From: Hyposmocoma kahamanoa
Lineage: Eukaryota; Arthropoda; Insecta; Lepidoptera; Cosmopterigidae
DNA: 64,000 nucleotides
Reading direction: 5' to 3'
Assembly (NCBI RefSeq): GCF_003589595.1
Contig: NW_020653993.1
Span: 3,086,362 to 3,150,361 of the forward strand
Each line of letters opens with the position of its first letter. Within the stretch, counting starts at the first letter, position 1. The notes beneath the pieces are model-generated. The model did no database searches, was not told the origin of the DNA, and saw nothing but the letters and a program-made list of their open reading frames with translations. This document shows positions 19,671-31,560 of this stretch, piece by piece. Position numbers and translations under genes: made by a program.

Positions 19671-20286
19671 TGCAAAACCGGATTCGAACCTACGACCTCT
19701 GCTTGCGACACGGTAAGTCAAATCACGGCTCTTCAAGGGGGAGTTTTTCAAAACTTTCAACTCTCCCCCGTACTTGAAATAAATTTATTAATAAGAAATT
19801 CAATCTCAAATAAATCCTATTAACTTGTATGTAGGTAAAGCTATAATCAAGCAAGCTTCGATGAAAGCCTCGTTTTTTTAAGCCAAGGTATGTAGTATGA
19901 TGTTTTCAAGGGATGCATGAGATATGGGCTCCGGTTGACAATGGGGTAGCAAATATGCGACGAAAATGAATTCTACCTTCTTCACATACTTTATTTCCAT
20001 CTTGTATTGCTTGAAATTGTTAAAAACAAATAACAGTCAGAACTATAGATCAACATTCTAAATAAGTAAACAAAAAAAAAGATTTTCAAAGACATACTCT
20101 TTAGTAATTATTCTGAAGATTTGTTTTCACCAAATTTTACTTCCACGTCCCCAAGTCTGCTAATTCTCTTGAAATCAGTAGCTATTGTAATTCCATTAAG
20201 ACTCCACTCAGATTATACAGGGTTTTTTTTAAAATATTAACAATTTGTCAGGTTAATAATATAGTATTAACAATATAAACAACAAC

Positions 20287-20830
20287 TGGGAAATGAAACT
20301 ATTTTTCCGGATTTAAATCGCGTATATTTGTTTTTTTAAACAAATCAACGTTTCGGCCCCTTTACAGGTCCCATGATCACGGTTGACTGCAACGTCCAGT
20401 CCGTACTGGTGTACATATCGAGTTCTTAGATTTTCGCGATTGTTACACATGGGAAACGAAACTTTTTTTTCCGGATTCAAATCGCGTATAACGACTCCTC
20501 CTACGTAAAGTGTCAAATGTCGAAATTGCCAAGTTTACAAGGGAGCGTTAAGTTTTGGAGTATAACACGTGACTTTAGCATAGAAATGCTAAATTAAATT
20601 GTAAAATGATAAAATAAATTGTGGTTGTTCATCTAACCGATATCTAGGATTTTATCTGTTTATCTGTGTGAGTTTTGCCAAATAAAACTGACAAATAAAG
20701 TCACGTGTTAGTTCAGTGAATTCAAAACTTTAAAACGCTCCCCTGCAAACTTGGCAATTTCGACATACGATACTTTACGTAAAGGGGTATTTGTTTTTTC
20801 AAAGGGCCCGAAACATTGGTTTGTTTAATA
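20287..20830. repeat. Family C repeat interrupted by family H element
   Basis: Family C parts flank 20491-20787: the sequence CGCGTATA at the left resumes as TATTTGTTTTTTC at the right. The inserted piece is described separately. Confidence 0.6.
20491..20787. mobile_element. Family H element with ~80-bp inverted ends
   Basis: TACGTAAAGTGTCAAATGTC, GAAATTGCCAAGTTTACAAG and AACACGTGACTTT at the left are mirrored by AAAGTCACGTGTT, GCAAACTTGGCAATTTCGAC and TTTACGTA at the right. About 300 bp, no ORF. A remnant lies at 26290-26365. Confidence 0.7.
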
Positions 20831-20882
20831 TCAAAGTGGTTAAACATGCGGACATTCAATAAAAATTTAAATGAGAACTTAC

Positions 20883-21104
20883 CTTAGAAAAGAATTTAAT
20901 GTCCCTCGTACTAGTTTTAAAGCTGGACCGCCTGCTGAAGGTCGTGGAAGGCTTCAGCAACTTCATATTAATGGTAGCCCTGTCTATGTACTGGATCAAT
21001 TTTTCCAGAAGTGAATATGCGAAGCGTAGTTCTATGGCTGCACCAATGGCCGCCTGCTCTGTGTCGCTTTGCGTTGCTTTGCTTGGTTTGTGAAGTTTGT
21101 AGCC
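20883..21104 (-). CDS. RyR: RyR exon 22
   Basis: 222 nt, 74 codons, phase 0 to 0. It reads [20 protein letters not shown], a helical stretch [17 protein letters not shown], and a basic Ser/Thr-rich segment ending DIKFFSK. Matches the family block ending KFFxKVVLP (continued in exon 23). Confidence 0.96.
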
Positions 21105-21339
21105 CTGAAAAATTATAATAGTAATAATCCATCTGGTGCAGGAGATCACCGACATGTGGGATTGGACCTCCACTGAAATAATCCCAAGTGTTTTACAACG
21201 GGTTAATTCCAGTCAGCCTCGCTAGTACCTTGAGGCGGTTGGGTTTCTGCGGCGTGTCGCCGGGGAATACCGCCTCTCCCATTTAAAAATCCAAAATTAA
21301 TCTCTTAGGCCATGGAGAGGCGAGTGTGTAAAATTAATA

Positions 21340-21505
21340 ATAGTAATAATAACGCATACTACTCGAAGCCCCGCACTAGGCAAACCCGGCATCGCGGGTG
21401 CCATGTATACACACATAAAATAATTTTCCCACCCAGGAATCGCACCTGAGGCCTCTGTGTGGCAGACCAGTATGGTAACCGTTCTGCCACTGAGGCAGTT
21501 AAATT
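21340..21505 (-). repeat. tRNA-derived SINE, family 1
   Basis: Inverse orientation: CAGGAATCGCACCTGAGGCC then CAGTATGGTAACCGTTCTGC. The body GCACTAGGCAAACCCGGCAT is shared with 42060 and 46520. The mariner copy inserted next to it. Confidence 0.65.
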
Positions 21506-21515
21506 ATTTTACATA

Positions 21516-22723
21516 GGGCGCACTATAAGTTTCCGGAACTGGCCACTTACATAAACAATATTTAAAAAGTAATTACAATATTTGAAAATGGAACTTTTTG
21601 GCTGTAGAATACAGTTTCTTTCATCTGCCTGTCACTTGTTTTTACATTGTGGCGTCATTTTAGAAATTGGTTGTCTACATCACCATGGATTTAACTCGTG
21701 AAAATTTTCGTAGTATGATTTTCTATGACTTTAAGTGTAATATAACAGCTCAGCGGAGCTTCGCTCGGCTTCAAATTGCTTGGCGATGAAGCACCATGCA
21801 AGACGACTATTTATAGCTGGTTTGCAAAATTCAAACGCGGTCGTGCGAATCTCAGTGACGAATTTCGTGATGGTCGCCCGTCCACTGCTGTGAACAACAA
21901 AAATATCGATGCTGTGCGCCGTATGATCAAAACAGACAGGCATGTGACATACCATGAGATTCGGGCATCTTTAGGCATAGGCATGAGTCAAATACAATAA
22001 ATACTACACAAACATTTGGGTGCCATGCTTACCAGATTCAACGAAGGGGCGTCTAATTTGGTGTGGAACATAGTAACAGGTGACGAAACATGGATTTATA
22101 GTTACAATCCCAAAACAAAGCAGCAATCGAGCATATGGGTCTTTCGAGATGAGCCGAAACCAACCAAGTGGCGGGCGTGCAAAGTGCCTCTAAGCACATC
22201 CGCTTATTACTTCTTTTTTTAATAAAACTGGACACGTGGCTACTGTTGCTTTGGAGAATCGTTGTACCGTGAATAGTGATTGGTACACGACCATTTGTTT
22301 GCCGGAAGTTATTGACAAACTCCGTACAAATACCCGTAAATGCCGTATCATCTTGCACCGCGATAATGCCAGTTCTCATAAGGCCAGACAGACAAATGAA
22401 TTTTTGAAGGTGAACAACGTTGATCTTACGAGCCATCCCGCTTACAGTCCCGACCTGGCACCTTGTGACTTTTATTTACTTCCAAAAATTAAGAACCAGT
22501 TACGCGGTCAACGACTTTCATCACCTGAAGAGGCTGTCGAAGAGTAAAAAAATATGTTCCAGAGATTGTCACCGAGGAGTGGCTTAAATGTTATCAAAAT
22601 TGGTTCATTCGTATGAAAAAGTGCATTAACTCTAACGGAGAATATTTTGAGAAACAATAAATTCATTTCTGACCATTTATAAGTATTTTTTTCTTATTCA
22701 TTCCGGAAACTTATAGTGCGCCC
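21516..22723 (+). mobile_element. mariner-type transposon, inactive
   Basis: About 1.2 kb with inverted ends GGGCGCACTATAAGTTTCCGG (left 21516) and its inverse at 22701-22723. TA precedes the left end. The interior is a mariner transposase with several stops and shifts (see next entry). Non-viral cut-and-paste element. Confidence 0.85.
21685..22665 (+). pseudogene. mariner transposase remnant
   Basis: Readable blocks in order: DEAPCKTTIYSWFAKFKRGR (helix-turn-helix region), DGRPSTAVNNKNIDAVRRMI, VTGDETWIYSYNPKTKQQSS (first Asp), HRDNASSHKARQTNEFL (second Asp) and YSPDLAPCDFYLLPKIKNQL (third Asp). Stops at about 22000 and after EEAVEE, plus a shift near 22215, inactivate it. The D,D34D spacing is mariner-like. 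Confidence 0.85.
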
Positions 22724-22729
22724 CACGTA

Positions 22730-23040
22730 GACATCACATACGTTGCTCTGATCCCAAAGTAAGTAACTAAAGCACTTGTGTTATGGAAATCAGAAACAAC
22801 AACGGCACCACACCCAGGGAGTATACTCCCGTTCTCCCGTTCGTAAGTATAAAGCTTCATTCGCATCATGCGTTTTTTAATTTAAAAAACAGAAAACAGG
22901 AGAGCACCTCAGACCCGAGACAATATAGAAAAGTTAGTTTTTCTATAAATGCTGGGGAGCGAATCCGGGACGTCAGAGATCGACACACAAAAACCTTTGT
23001 ACAAACCAGTCGACAACAGAGGTCGTCAAATTATTGAAAA
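22730..23040. repeat. SINE family 3
   Basis: Begins ACATCACATACGTTGCTCTG like 6975 and carries GGGGAGCGAATCCGGGACGT. It directly follows the mariner right end. Confidence 0.5.
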
Positions 23041-23178
23041 AAAAAAGGTAAACTACAGGCGCCCATTACACTTATCAACTTTAAGTCGGTGACGGGCGGT
23101 TTGTATAAATTAACTTTAATAGTTTTATGTTGGGCCTCAAAACTAATAAGAGCATTAAAAATAAAAGATACGTATTTT

Positions 23179-23640
23179 TAACCGACTTAAAAAAAGGAGG
23201 AGGTTCTCAATTCGACTATATGTTCTTTTTTTTGTTTTTTTTTTTGTATGTATGTTACGCGATAACTCCGGTATTTGTGAAACGATTTTCATGATTCTTT
23301 TTTTGTTGTAAAGGGGGTACACTTCCATAGTGGTCCCATTTCATTTTGAAGAAAATCATCCACCTCGAAGCTGTTCACGCATGAAGATTTATTTTTATAA
23401 ATAGCGCCTAACTCTAATTTAGGAGCAATTACTTTTATGGTTTTTGCTATTTCTCCAATTCAAGGCGTTTTTCTCTCAATATATGTACTTTGAGTAGTGT
23501 CGTAGTGAGAACCTATTTTTATTATCTCCAGTGTCAAGTCCTGTATAGTGGCGAACTAGGGGATATTTCAATAAAACTTAGCAAATAGACGTAAGTCCAC
23601 GTACTTTTGAGGTCGGTTTTTTTAGTACTCTGTACTGAGA
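23179..23640 (+). repeat. Family B element, long form
   Basis: AACCGACTTAAAAAAAGGAGG at the left and TTTTGAGGTCGGTTTTTTTAG at the right; about 180 bp of extra inner sequence compared with other copies. Confidence 0.7.
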
Positions 23641-23938
23641 TTATTAAAACTAAGTAAACGTTGATTATATTTGCGTACTAATATATATTATTATTAATTA
23701 TAATATAATTTGATCTGAAACCATTTTTGGAAACGCAAGCAAATTAGCTTCTGGCACTCGCCGTTTGTGCTGCTTTTTCATATACTAACCTAACCTACTG
23801 AATGAAGAGCGCAACCAAGATTTATTAGGAGATCAATATCAAAAGATGTCCTGAGTGGTACTACAACCTGTTTCTACATTCGTTACTTGATAATCATAAA
23901 CAAAAATCAATGAAACAAAAAGAATGAATCAAACTAAC

Positions 23939-24042
23939 CTGGTATTGCAAATATTTGAGAAACTCTTGCGAACGTTCTCGGTCCTTCTTCTTTTCCTTGT
24001 CGGTGAGAAGATCGTAGGGTACCAGTTGTGGGTGAATGCCAC
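23939..24042 (-). CDS. RyR: RyR exon 21 (second P2 RyR repeat)
   Basis: 104 nt, completes Gly and reads [20 protein letters not shown] then [14 protein letters not shown]. Conserved HPxLVPYDxLTxKEKxxDRExxQExLKxLQ motif. Phase 0 out before GTTAGT. Confidence 0.97.
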
Positions 24043-24382
24043 CTGTGGGACAGCGATTAAGTGATTTCATTATCATATTATAGCAATAAAAAAGTACAGA
24101 CGAAGAACGCACTTATATCTATTTGCATTTGGTCAGAAGACTTAGCTCCAGCTCGTATTCAGCTCTGCTTGTAATACGTGTCAAAACAAAGCGTGAACAT
24201 TTCAACCGCATCTAACTGAACCAGATACACCTCTAGTTTATTTTTATTGATACAAAAATAGAACAACTCAAAGAAAAATTCCTTCGATCTTAGATTTTTG
24301 TTCTTTCTTTGAATTTTTTTTAACATTGTTACGCCTAGCGTTTATTAGATTAGATCTCGATACTTTAGCTTCTTGTTCTTAC

Positions 24383-24539
24383 CTCCGTTAATGACAAGTT
24401 CTTCTTTCTTCTTCTTCGCCCAAATATCGTGCGCATTCTCAGCCAATCGTTCTGCCATATTCTGCATCTCTCTTGACAGCGTTAAGTTCGTCATGTCCAC
24501 TGGATGCGGGTTGTAGTTGAACGGGGTTGCCGAGTCCGC
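24383..24539 (-). CDS. RyR: RyR exon 20 (second P2 RyR repeat)
   Basis: 157 nt, phase 0 in, phase 1 out. It contains [20 protein letters not shown] and [20 protein letters not shown], the second RyR repeat of the P2 pair. It joins exon 19 in phase across the longest repeat-only intron of the window. Confidence 0.96.
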
Positions 24540-24691
24540 CTATGGAGAATTTTATTATTATGAATTGTATATTTGTTTTATTTTCATTGTTATTATGTTG
24601 GCTATAGCAGTTACAAGACGTGGCATGATGCAAGTGGTGTCAGTCGAGGGGGCAGGTGTACCATGTTGGTGTTCTCTATACTATTTTTATA

Positions 24692-25260
24692 CATACAGGG
24701 TGTCACACGGCTATGCCACACGGAAGGAAAGTATCTTAAATACCGAAGGTAGAAAATTTTACTGAAAGAAGACTTGATTGATGATTTTAAAAACGATTCA
24801 AACTGTATATAAAGATTTTTAAATAATCGCCTGTTTGAACCGGGAATCGAACCCGCCAAATGTGAGAAAAACAAACACTTAATTAAGTAATTTTACAATA
24901 CTGATCATAAGCCTCAATCATAAGGATTGTTTTCTTCTAAATATTTTTTTTGAGCTTTTAAAATATAATTTTTAAAAGTTCTTGAACAAAATTTCAAATA
25001 AAATTCATGGTTTTCCTTTTATTTAAGATGGTATGTCATTTAGAAGAAAATAATTCTTATGATTGAGGTCTCCGATGTTGTTTTTTTCACATTTGGCGGG
25101 TTCGATTTCCGGTTCAAACAGGTGATTATTTAAAAATTTTTGAATGCAGCTCAAATTATTATTAAAATCAAAATGAAGTCTTCATTCCGTAAAATTTCTA
25201 TCAGCGATATTTAAGGTACTATCCCTCCGTGTGGCATAGCCGTGTGATGTCTCCTGTATA
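24692..25260. mobile_element. Foldback element, ~570 bp with ~240-bp arms
   Basis: ACAGGGTGTCACACGGCTAT and GAACCGGGAATCGAACCCGC on the left are mirrored by GCGGGTTCGATTTCCGGTTC and GGCATAGCCGTGTGATGT on the right, with the arms imperfect along their length. It could fold into a long stem and accounts for an open frame at 24611-24874. Confidence 0.7.
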
Positions 25261-25355
25261 TTTTATTTCACATTGTTGCTATTGCATGCTGTGATGTTCC
25301 GTGTAGAGGCACTTAGTTCATAACCTTAAAGGTTTCATTATAAACAATTGAACGA

Positions 25356-25395
25356 AAAGAAAACATTACACATTATAATGTGTAATGTTTTCTTT
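25356..25395. repeat. Perfect 40-bp palindrome
   Basis: Each 20-base half (AAAGAAAACATTACACATTA) is exactly complementary to the other with no spacer. In the large RyR intron 24540-31864. Confidence 0.9.
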
Positions 25396-25399
25396 GTGG

Positions 25400-27215
25400 A
25401 ATGGAATGTGAAAAGATTTGTGTTGCAAAAACATTCGGATATTGGTCGACAAATCGCACCCTTGATATAATAAGGTCACATCTACAGAATGGCAACTTTT
25501 CAGGTGAGAGGTTTAAATATTCTACGAACTAAATTAGTTGGTAGCTTAATTTCGATTATTCCGACGTAATCTATCGTGTCACAAAAATAGGTGCATTTTT
25601 TCAAAAACCACTTATTTTTTAGTAGATATACAGCGTGTTGATTTGCGTTCTCGTCATATTTAAGAAATTAATAATATAAATAATACTAAATCATCCAAAA
25701 AATATTAAAAAAATATTCTGTTGCATCCCAATGTATGAGCGAGGGCACTGCAGCTACCTATGGGAAAGAAATAACAACACTGGCTTCTGTTTTCTCGGTC
25801 TTCAGTCTGGTGACATGCCACGTGCAAAAGTTAATGATCTTTGGATCAAGTTTACCGCAATTAAATAAAAATTGGAATTTTCATTTTGAGATTTATTTTT
25901 CTAGTGATTTGGGTTCAGTTTTGGATATAGAATAACCTCTGTAAATATGGCATGAATGCAAATCAACAGATTGTATAATACACAGCAGTAAAATGATTGA
26001 TAAAATGATTTGACATCGATCCGACGTTGATAAGCGCCCGATGGCGGCTGACGGGACGGGGTCGTTATTGGGCAATTTTAAGTTCTGGGATAAGTGTGAG
26101 TTTAATTCAGTTGAATTAAAAATTACGTGTAAAGTTAGATATTTCGGTATTTCCGGATTTCATATGATCGGGTAAAGTGCATCCTATCTTGCAACAAATT
26201 AGCACATTCTTTAGAAAATATCCTTAAGTAAATCGTATATTTTTGAAGATAAGAAGATTACTTAAATACTTCAACAATCGATGTAGCAAACAGTTTTCCT
26301 CGGCTTTTCAAAACGCTCACCTGTAAAGTTGTAAATGTGGGCTTACGATTCTTTACGTAGGAGGGATCGATTTGTTTCTTGTATTCGTACTATTTTATTG
26401 AATTTCATATAATAAAAGCACCTTCGACGTATCTGTAGTTTTATTATACCAAGAGTACGAAAACTAACTACAGGTAAATTGTAAGCGTCATTGGACGGTA
26501 ACTCACCACGGGTTCAAGGATGCGCTGTCAGGAGCGGAGGGAATATGAAAACAACATATATGTTAACACAGGTGCACTGGAACATGCTGAGATCGTGGAC
26601 AATCGGAAGTAGATACAAATTCCGATTCTTTCACAAAGTTCCCTTACAACACAAATGAGTTTTTTCAAGTATAGTCAATGCCCTAAGATACCTGACCTCC
26701 GAGGACCTTTTGGTTCCTGGAGCCTTTTTACACATTTATCACAAAAGTGTAAAGGAATTTCAGCTATTTTGGTTGAAATTTGTATTTATGTAATGCAATT
26801 AAATATAAAATTGACTTAAAACGTTATTCACTAACGATGAAACCAGGAAATCATATTAAAATGAATTTGACGGCTCAAGGTCACACCAAGGTTAATGTGT
26901 AACGCCCAATATATAATTGAGGCGTAAAAATACTGCCTAAAATATCACGTGAAATAAAGTGGCCACACTACGATCTAATGTCAATAAATTATACGTTGAA
27001 AGTATCATTCCAAGATGGAGCTTGAAGCTGCTGCGTTATGTTATTTCATGAGTGTGAAATTGTCAATTAAGGAAAACCAATGGTTAAAAAAAGATGGTGT
27101 ATGATAAAAAAATGCACAGGAAACCCATGTCCTATCCTGTTACGCCCTTGCTACGCACTAATTAATGTCAGTGTGGCTACTACATGGATTAAATAACGCG
27201 ATGAATCTCTTTAAT
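25400..27215. other. RyR: RyR intron, mostly unassigned
   Basis: AT-rich DNA. Only a family H remnant (26290-26365, ending TTACGTAGGAGGG) is recognised. Short open frames at 25735-25935 and 25893-26075 have no support as genes. Confidence 0.4.
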
Positions 27216-27253
27216 TAACCGACTTTAAAAAGGAGACGTTCTCAATTCGACTG

Positions 27254-27303
<50 letters not shown>

Positions 27304-27313
27304 NNNNNNNNNN

Positions 27314-27364
<51 letters not shown>

Positions 27365-27530
27365 TGTGCGCGCGCGCGTGCGTGCGTGCGTGTGTGTGTG
27401 TTACGCGATTACTCTGGATCTTGATCCCGGATCCTGATTTGAGGAGAACCGATTTTGACGATTCCTTTTTTGTTGGAAAGAGGGTAATAGATGAATTTCC
27501 ACAAATTATTGAGGTTCTTTTTTATAAAAA
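27216..27530 (+). repeat. Family B element expanded by a (GT)n tract
   Basis: Starts TTAACCGACTTTAAAAAGGAG, contains the expanded tract, then TTTTTTGTTGGAAAGAGGGT. The usual short GTGTGTGT of the family has grown to over 100 bases. Confidence 0.7.
27257..27410. repeat. (GT)n microsatellite with assembly gap
   Basis: Runs of GT with some GC units at the right; ten N at 27304-27313 mark an assembly gap of unknown real length. Confidence 0.95.
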
Positions 27531-27659
27531 AAAGTTATAATGTGCCAAAAAGATAGCCACCCGAGTTATCTAATACCTATTGCCATAGTGCATGACTTAG
27601 TAAAATTATTGCTTTAACTCGTGTCTACACCAACGCGTAGTCTCGATTAATGACATTAA

Positions 27660-28320
27660 ACCTTTGTAATAATAATAATAAAGAACTTTATTTATCTACA
27701 TTTATAAAACAGTTTAGTCGTAAATAACATCACTTATAGATACTGTGTAGATAAAAAGGATAGAGTCTCAGCTTAAGCTGTTTTTCAGACCCTACCTTTT
27801 TGAAACTCGCTACATTTTAATCATAGTATTTGTCTGACGCGTCTCGAGTAGCTCCAAAAGATATCACAAAATAATAAATATATATATATATAATACTCAC
27901 TTAAAGTTATAATAAATCTATTGTCCTTATAGTACCTGAGATAGATAAAATATTCCACCTAAAAATACTCAAATTTGGGGTTTAGGTAGAGATGAACAGC
28001 ACCCACACGTAAAAATATAATTACAAACTACATCCAATTACTTTCTGATCTTTGCCTCGAAAGTAACCAAAGCTTGCACTTTATTTTAAAAGTACAAGAT
28101 GACTTTGAGTTTCGTACTGGAGGAGGCAAATCATTCCAGCACTTAGATGCAGCGAATTTGAAACTCCCGCGGTAAAGCGTTAATCTAGGAGGTGGTGCTA
28201 TATGTAGAGAAGGATACCGTATTGCCCGTACATTACGCTCATCCCTATCGTTCCAATTTAATTTTCTAGCCAAATAGGCTGGAGTACAGGACTTCCGCAA
28301 ATTATAAACGAATGTGTTTA
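27660..28320 (-). mobile_element. LINE 3' fragment (Jockey- or CR1-like)
   Basis: The minus strand reads LARKLNWNDRDERNVRAI, then FKFAASKCWNDLPPPVRNSK, a non-LTR C-terminal signature, followed by a 3' region ending in (ATT)n at 27670. Different subfamily from the intact CR1-like element. Confidence 0.6.
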
Positions 28321-28633
28321 ATTTTAAAACTCTGCGGTTTGTGTGGCCGTAGCATCACCGCTGAAAGGTTAAGCTTGTTAAACACCTTTGTTCACACTAA
28401 TCTACTCAGACCAAATAGACTGTTAGGGGATCAGGTATCAATTGTGCAACGTTCGAACACGAAATTCTGCTTAGAACTACGTAAATAACTGAATAACTTT
28501 TTTCGTGAGTATTTGAAGTTACGGCGTTTTGTGTTGAAAAGGACAGTGCAACATATTTCCACAAGCTAAGTAATTTTTAATCGTTGATAAAGCTAATAAC
28601 AAACAAACAAAACTGACAACAAAAGTCCTTTCT

Positions 28634-28910
28634 GGGGTTGCCTATCAGAAGTCCGGAATGTCATTTTTCAGAGGTAACGTTTGCTCGAATTTTCATAACC
28701 TCGAAATTAATTTTGAGAGGAAAATGTTTTTCTCTTAAACCTAACTTAACCTAACCGAACATAATCGTGTCTTTGCCGTTACCATCCAACATATCCTGAC
28801 AAAACAACGGTTTCATTATAATTCGGTTTTCGGGGTAATGAAAATTCGAACAAACGTTATTTCGGAAAAAAATAAATACGTGTTTATGATAGGTTATGCT
28901 TTTCTGGTTG
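28634..28910. mobile_element. Family F element
   Basis: Long imperfect inverted ends (GCCTATCAGAAGTCCGGAAT..AACGTTTGCTCGAATTTTCA and the inverse at the right). The interior has ACTTAACCTAACCGAAC. Paralogue at 32292-32544. Confidence 0.65.
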
Positions 28911-29690
28911 TTTTTTTTAAATATTAATGCACCAGTACATGAAAAAACGTTTTATTAATCACCGTTAGTAGGCATATAATATTAAAAATTTATTTTCTAT
29001 TCATCATTGTTTATATTAATAGTTGCATTGGATTATAAATTAAGGAGGAAACTTTATCCAGAAAGTCCATCCTAGTACGCCACGACATCTTCTCGATTTC
29101 GAAATAATGTCTTCTAAAAATGTAATTAAAATCTCTATTTGGTAAGTCTCTAGGTGGTCTGTTGTCGAGTTGGAAAATTTTCAATTAACATATATTTCGT
29201 TTTTGTCTATTATATTCTAAGTCATTTATTTAATATTTGAAAGCTCCAATTCTGATCAATTAGTGATGTCTTAATTCGTTTCCGATTAAATTTTTTATAA
29301 CAATCAATTTTATTTATGAAGAAGTTGTAATCGTGAATACAAGTGGTTCAAAAAAGAAGATATTGTCCGATTGGGATTGACAATTTGTGTACTCAAGAAT
29401 AAATTATTAATGTTAATGACGATTTAAGTGATGATTCCCGTTCATATGGAAAAAATCCGATGATTCATTATAATAAACAACAAGAATTTATTATAATTAT
29501 TTATAATTTATGTCATTTCATTATAAATTATTACACAGATACCTAAATTTATCAACTTGAATACTCTTCGTTACACAATCTGTTGCCTAGATAAATATCG
29601 GAGCTAAAGAGCACGTCGCTTCACTAAAATTAAAAATAGTCCAAAAGAGTCCAAAAAGTTTTCAAGTCCAAGCATTTTTTTGTCTATGGT
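28911..29690. other. RyR: RyR intron, no feature recognised
   Basis: Very AT-rich, no exon, no repeated unit seen. At 29690-29770 a small interspersed repeat (GCATATGTCAAAGTTAAATA) shared with 16600 and 17190 begins. Confidence 0.4.
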
Positions 29691-30082
29691 TGGATGTGAA
29701 TAATTACTGAACTTCAGAGGAATGCATATGTCAAAGTTAAATAAATGGTTGGACGGAGTATATGGAGTGGAGTAAAATTAATGTAACACTGTCTTCATTG
29801 CATGGGAATTCAACTTTTATGCATAAGAAACGTCTTTTCATAGACTGGTGGCAAATAAGACTATATGAAATAAATAATTTATAACTCAGGACAAAATCGT
29901 GAGAATACATTTTTAAAAGAGTGATCAGTAGAGTATACATGTGACATACACAGGGTTTGTTTGTAAAATACTAACGACCTCGAAGGACTATAATTCATCA
30001 GCTTTCATTTTAGTACAAAAATTAAATTATTTAAATAGATCGCTCTAAAAGGTGATAACTCTGTGTGGTATCAACATAAGAG

Positions 30083-30587
30083 TACATAGCCAGAAATAGA
30101 GACGAAATAAGGGTCATCCATCCCTGGCAACTAACCAGGCAAATGGGCCTTATATGAGTTTTAAATATCTACTCTCGTTTGCACTGAAATCACAAATTAG
30201 AAAGCTGAAATAGTACAGCGCCAACAACGGACCTGTGTGTAAGTCTCCGTATATTACAAAAATATTCTGTGTTTATTGTAATAAAGATAATATCTATAAC
30301 AATGGGGGGCTGTTTCATTCGGTGTCATTCAACAGCAAAACATCTAATTACAAAACAAACGGAAAAGCATTTAATCGGTAATTAAATATGTAATTTTTCA
30401 ATTTTGTTCCGTTATAGCAAAGCTCAAGGTAAACTGGTCGGTTCGAAGAGAAACATGACACCTGTCAATTGTTTCGAATTCTGGCTGGCCAATCGGAGCG
30501 CAATTGTCACCGTAATGATTTGGCAGAATAGTTTTCAAACAAATTAAATGACGTTTCGTCTCCATTTCTGGTTATATACTCGATAGG
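30083..30587. mobile_element. Family D element, complete copy
   Basis: Ends AGTACATAGCCAGAAATAGA and (inverse) TCCATTTCTGGTTATATACT. The flanks share GGTATCAACA (30068-30077 and about 30588-30597), a likely target duplication. No ORF. Confidence 0.65.
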
Positions 30588-31439
30588 TATCAACAGAAAG
30601 CGTTTGAAAGTGCAAAACGCAGGAGCGGGTTGGGAGTCATCAGGGAGGACACTTGCATGTTTGTACTTACTATCAAATATAGATCTAAAAAGTGTCAACA
30701 AAACAAAAACTTAAAAGTGTACTTTTAGTAAATTTACTATGTTTTCTAAAAAGTCAATGAACAAAAGCTGTTGTTTATGATGTTCGTAATATAGTTCAGC
30801 GAAGTTATTCGTGTTTTACAAATAACCCTGCACGAATAATTCGCAAGGGACATATAAAAGGGAAATAATAAAATTATATTACAATTAATCACTACAATAG
30901 TGAGATATATTTATTAATATATATAATATTATTTATCTGAAAGGTGAATATTTTAACCACATTGATTTTGTAGCGTGCACAGTTCCAAAAAAGATTTATA
31001 AATGTAAAAAATAAAAATGATACATGCAATTAAAAATACCCTGTCTTTTATTGCTTCTTCTTCCTAATGTTTGCATGGGGAAAAAACATTTTCTTTTATT
31101 ACGTAGGATTCTAAATTAGAGATAATAAACTGACAGTTATTTATGTCAATTTGAAAAATAATGTTGCCGTATTTATTGTACAGTGATGTTACTGATGTTT
31201 GATACAATTCTCAACAAATTCACTGAAACAAAATCAGTCACGAGTTCTTAGGCTTTCGCGATGGCTATACATTGGAAATGAAACTATTTTTTTCGCTTAT
31301 AATTGATAGAAAGATAGAACAAACTCACAGAAAATTTCCTTCGATCGAGTTATTAGCCGAATCGATTCGATCGATTGTTCTTATTTTACTTTGAGTTTTT
31401 TCTTTGTATCAATTATAACAACAAACTAGTGCAGTACTT

Positions 31440-31560
31440 TCATAAAAAATATATAATTTTTTCCGATCTAAATCACTTACATTTGCTTTTTCAAACTAAT
31501 CAAGTTTCGGGCCTTTTATAGCTGACCATGAGTACAGTAAAGAGCTCAAAACGCTAGATG
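31440..31560 (+). repeat. Family C repeat, diverged
   Basis: TTCCGATCTAAATCACTTAC and CAAGTTTCGGGCCTTTTATA; shortened and mutated. 30590-31440 is AT-rich with only a weak inverted pair at 31320-31400. Confidence 0.45.

Noticed and set aside
28745..28762. Interstitial telomere array
   Set aside because: Only two to three CCTAACC-like units, and they are part of a family F element.
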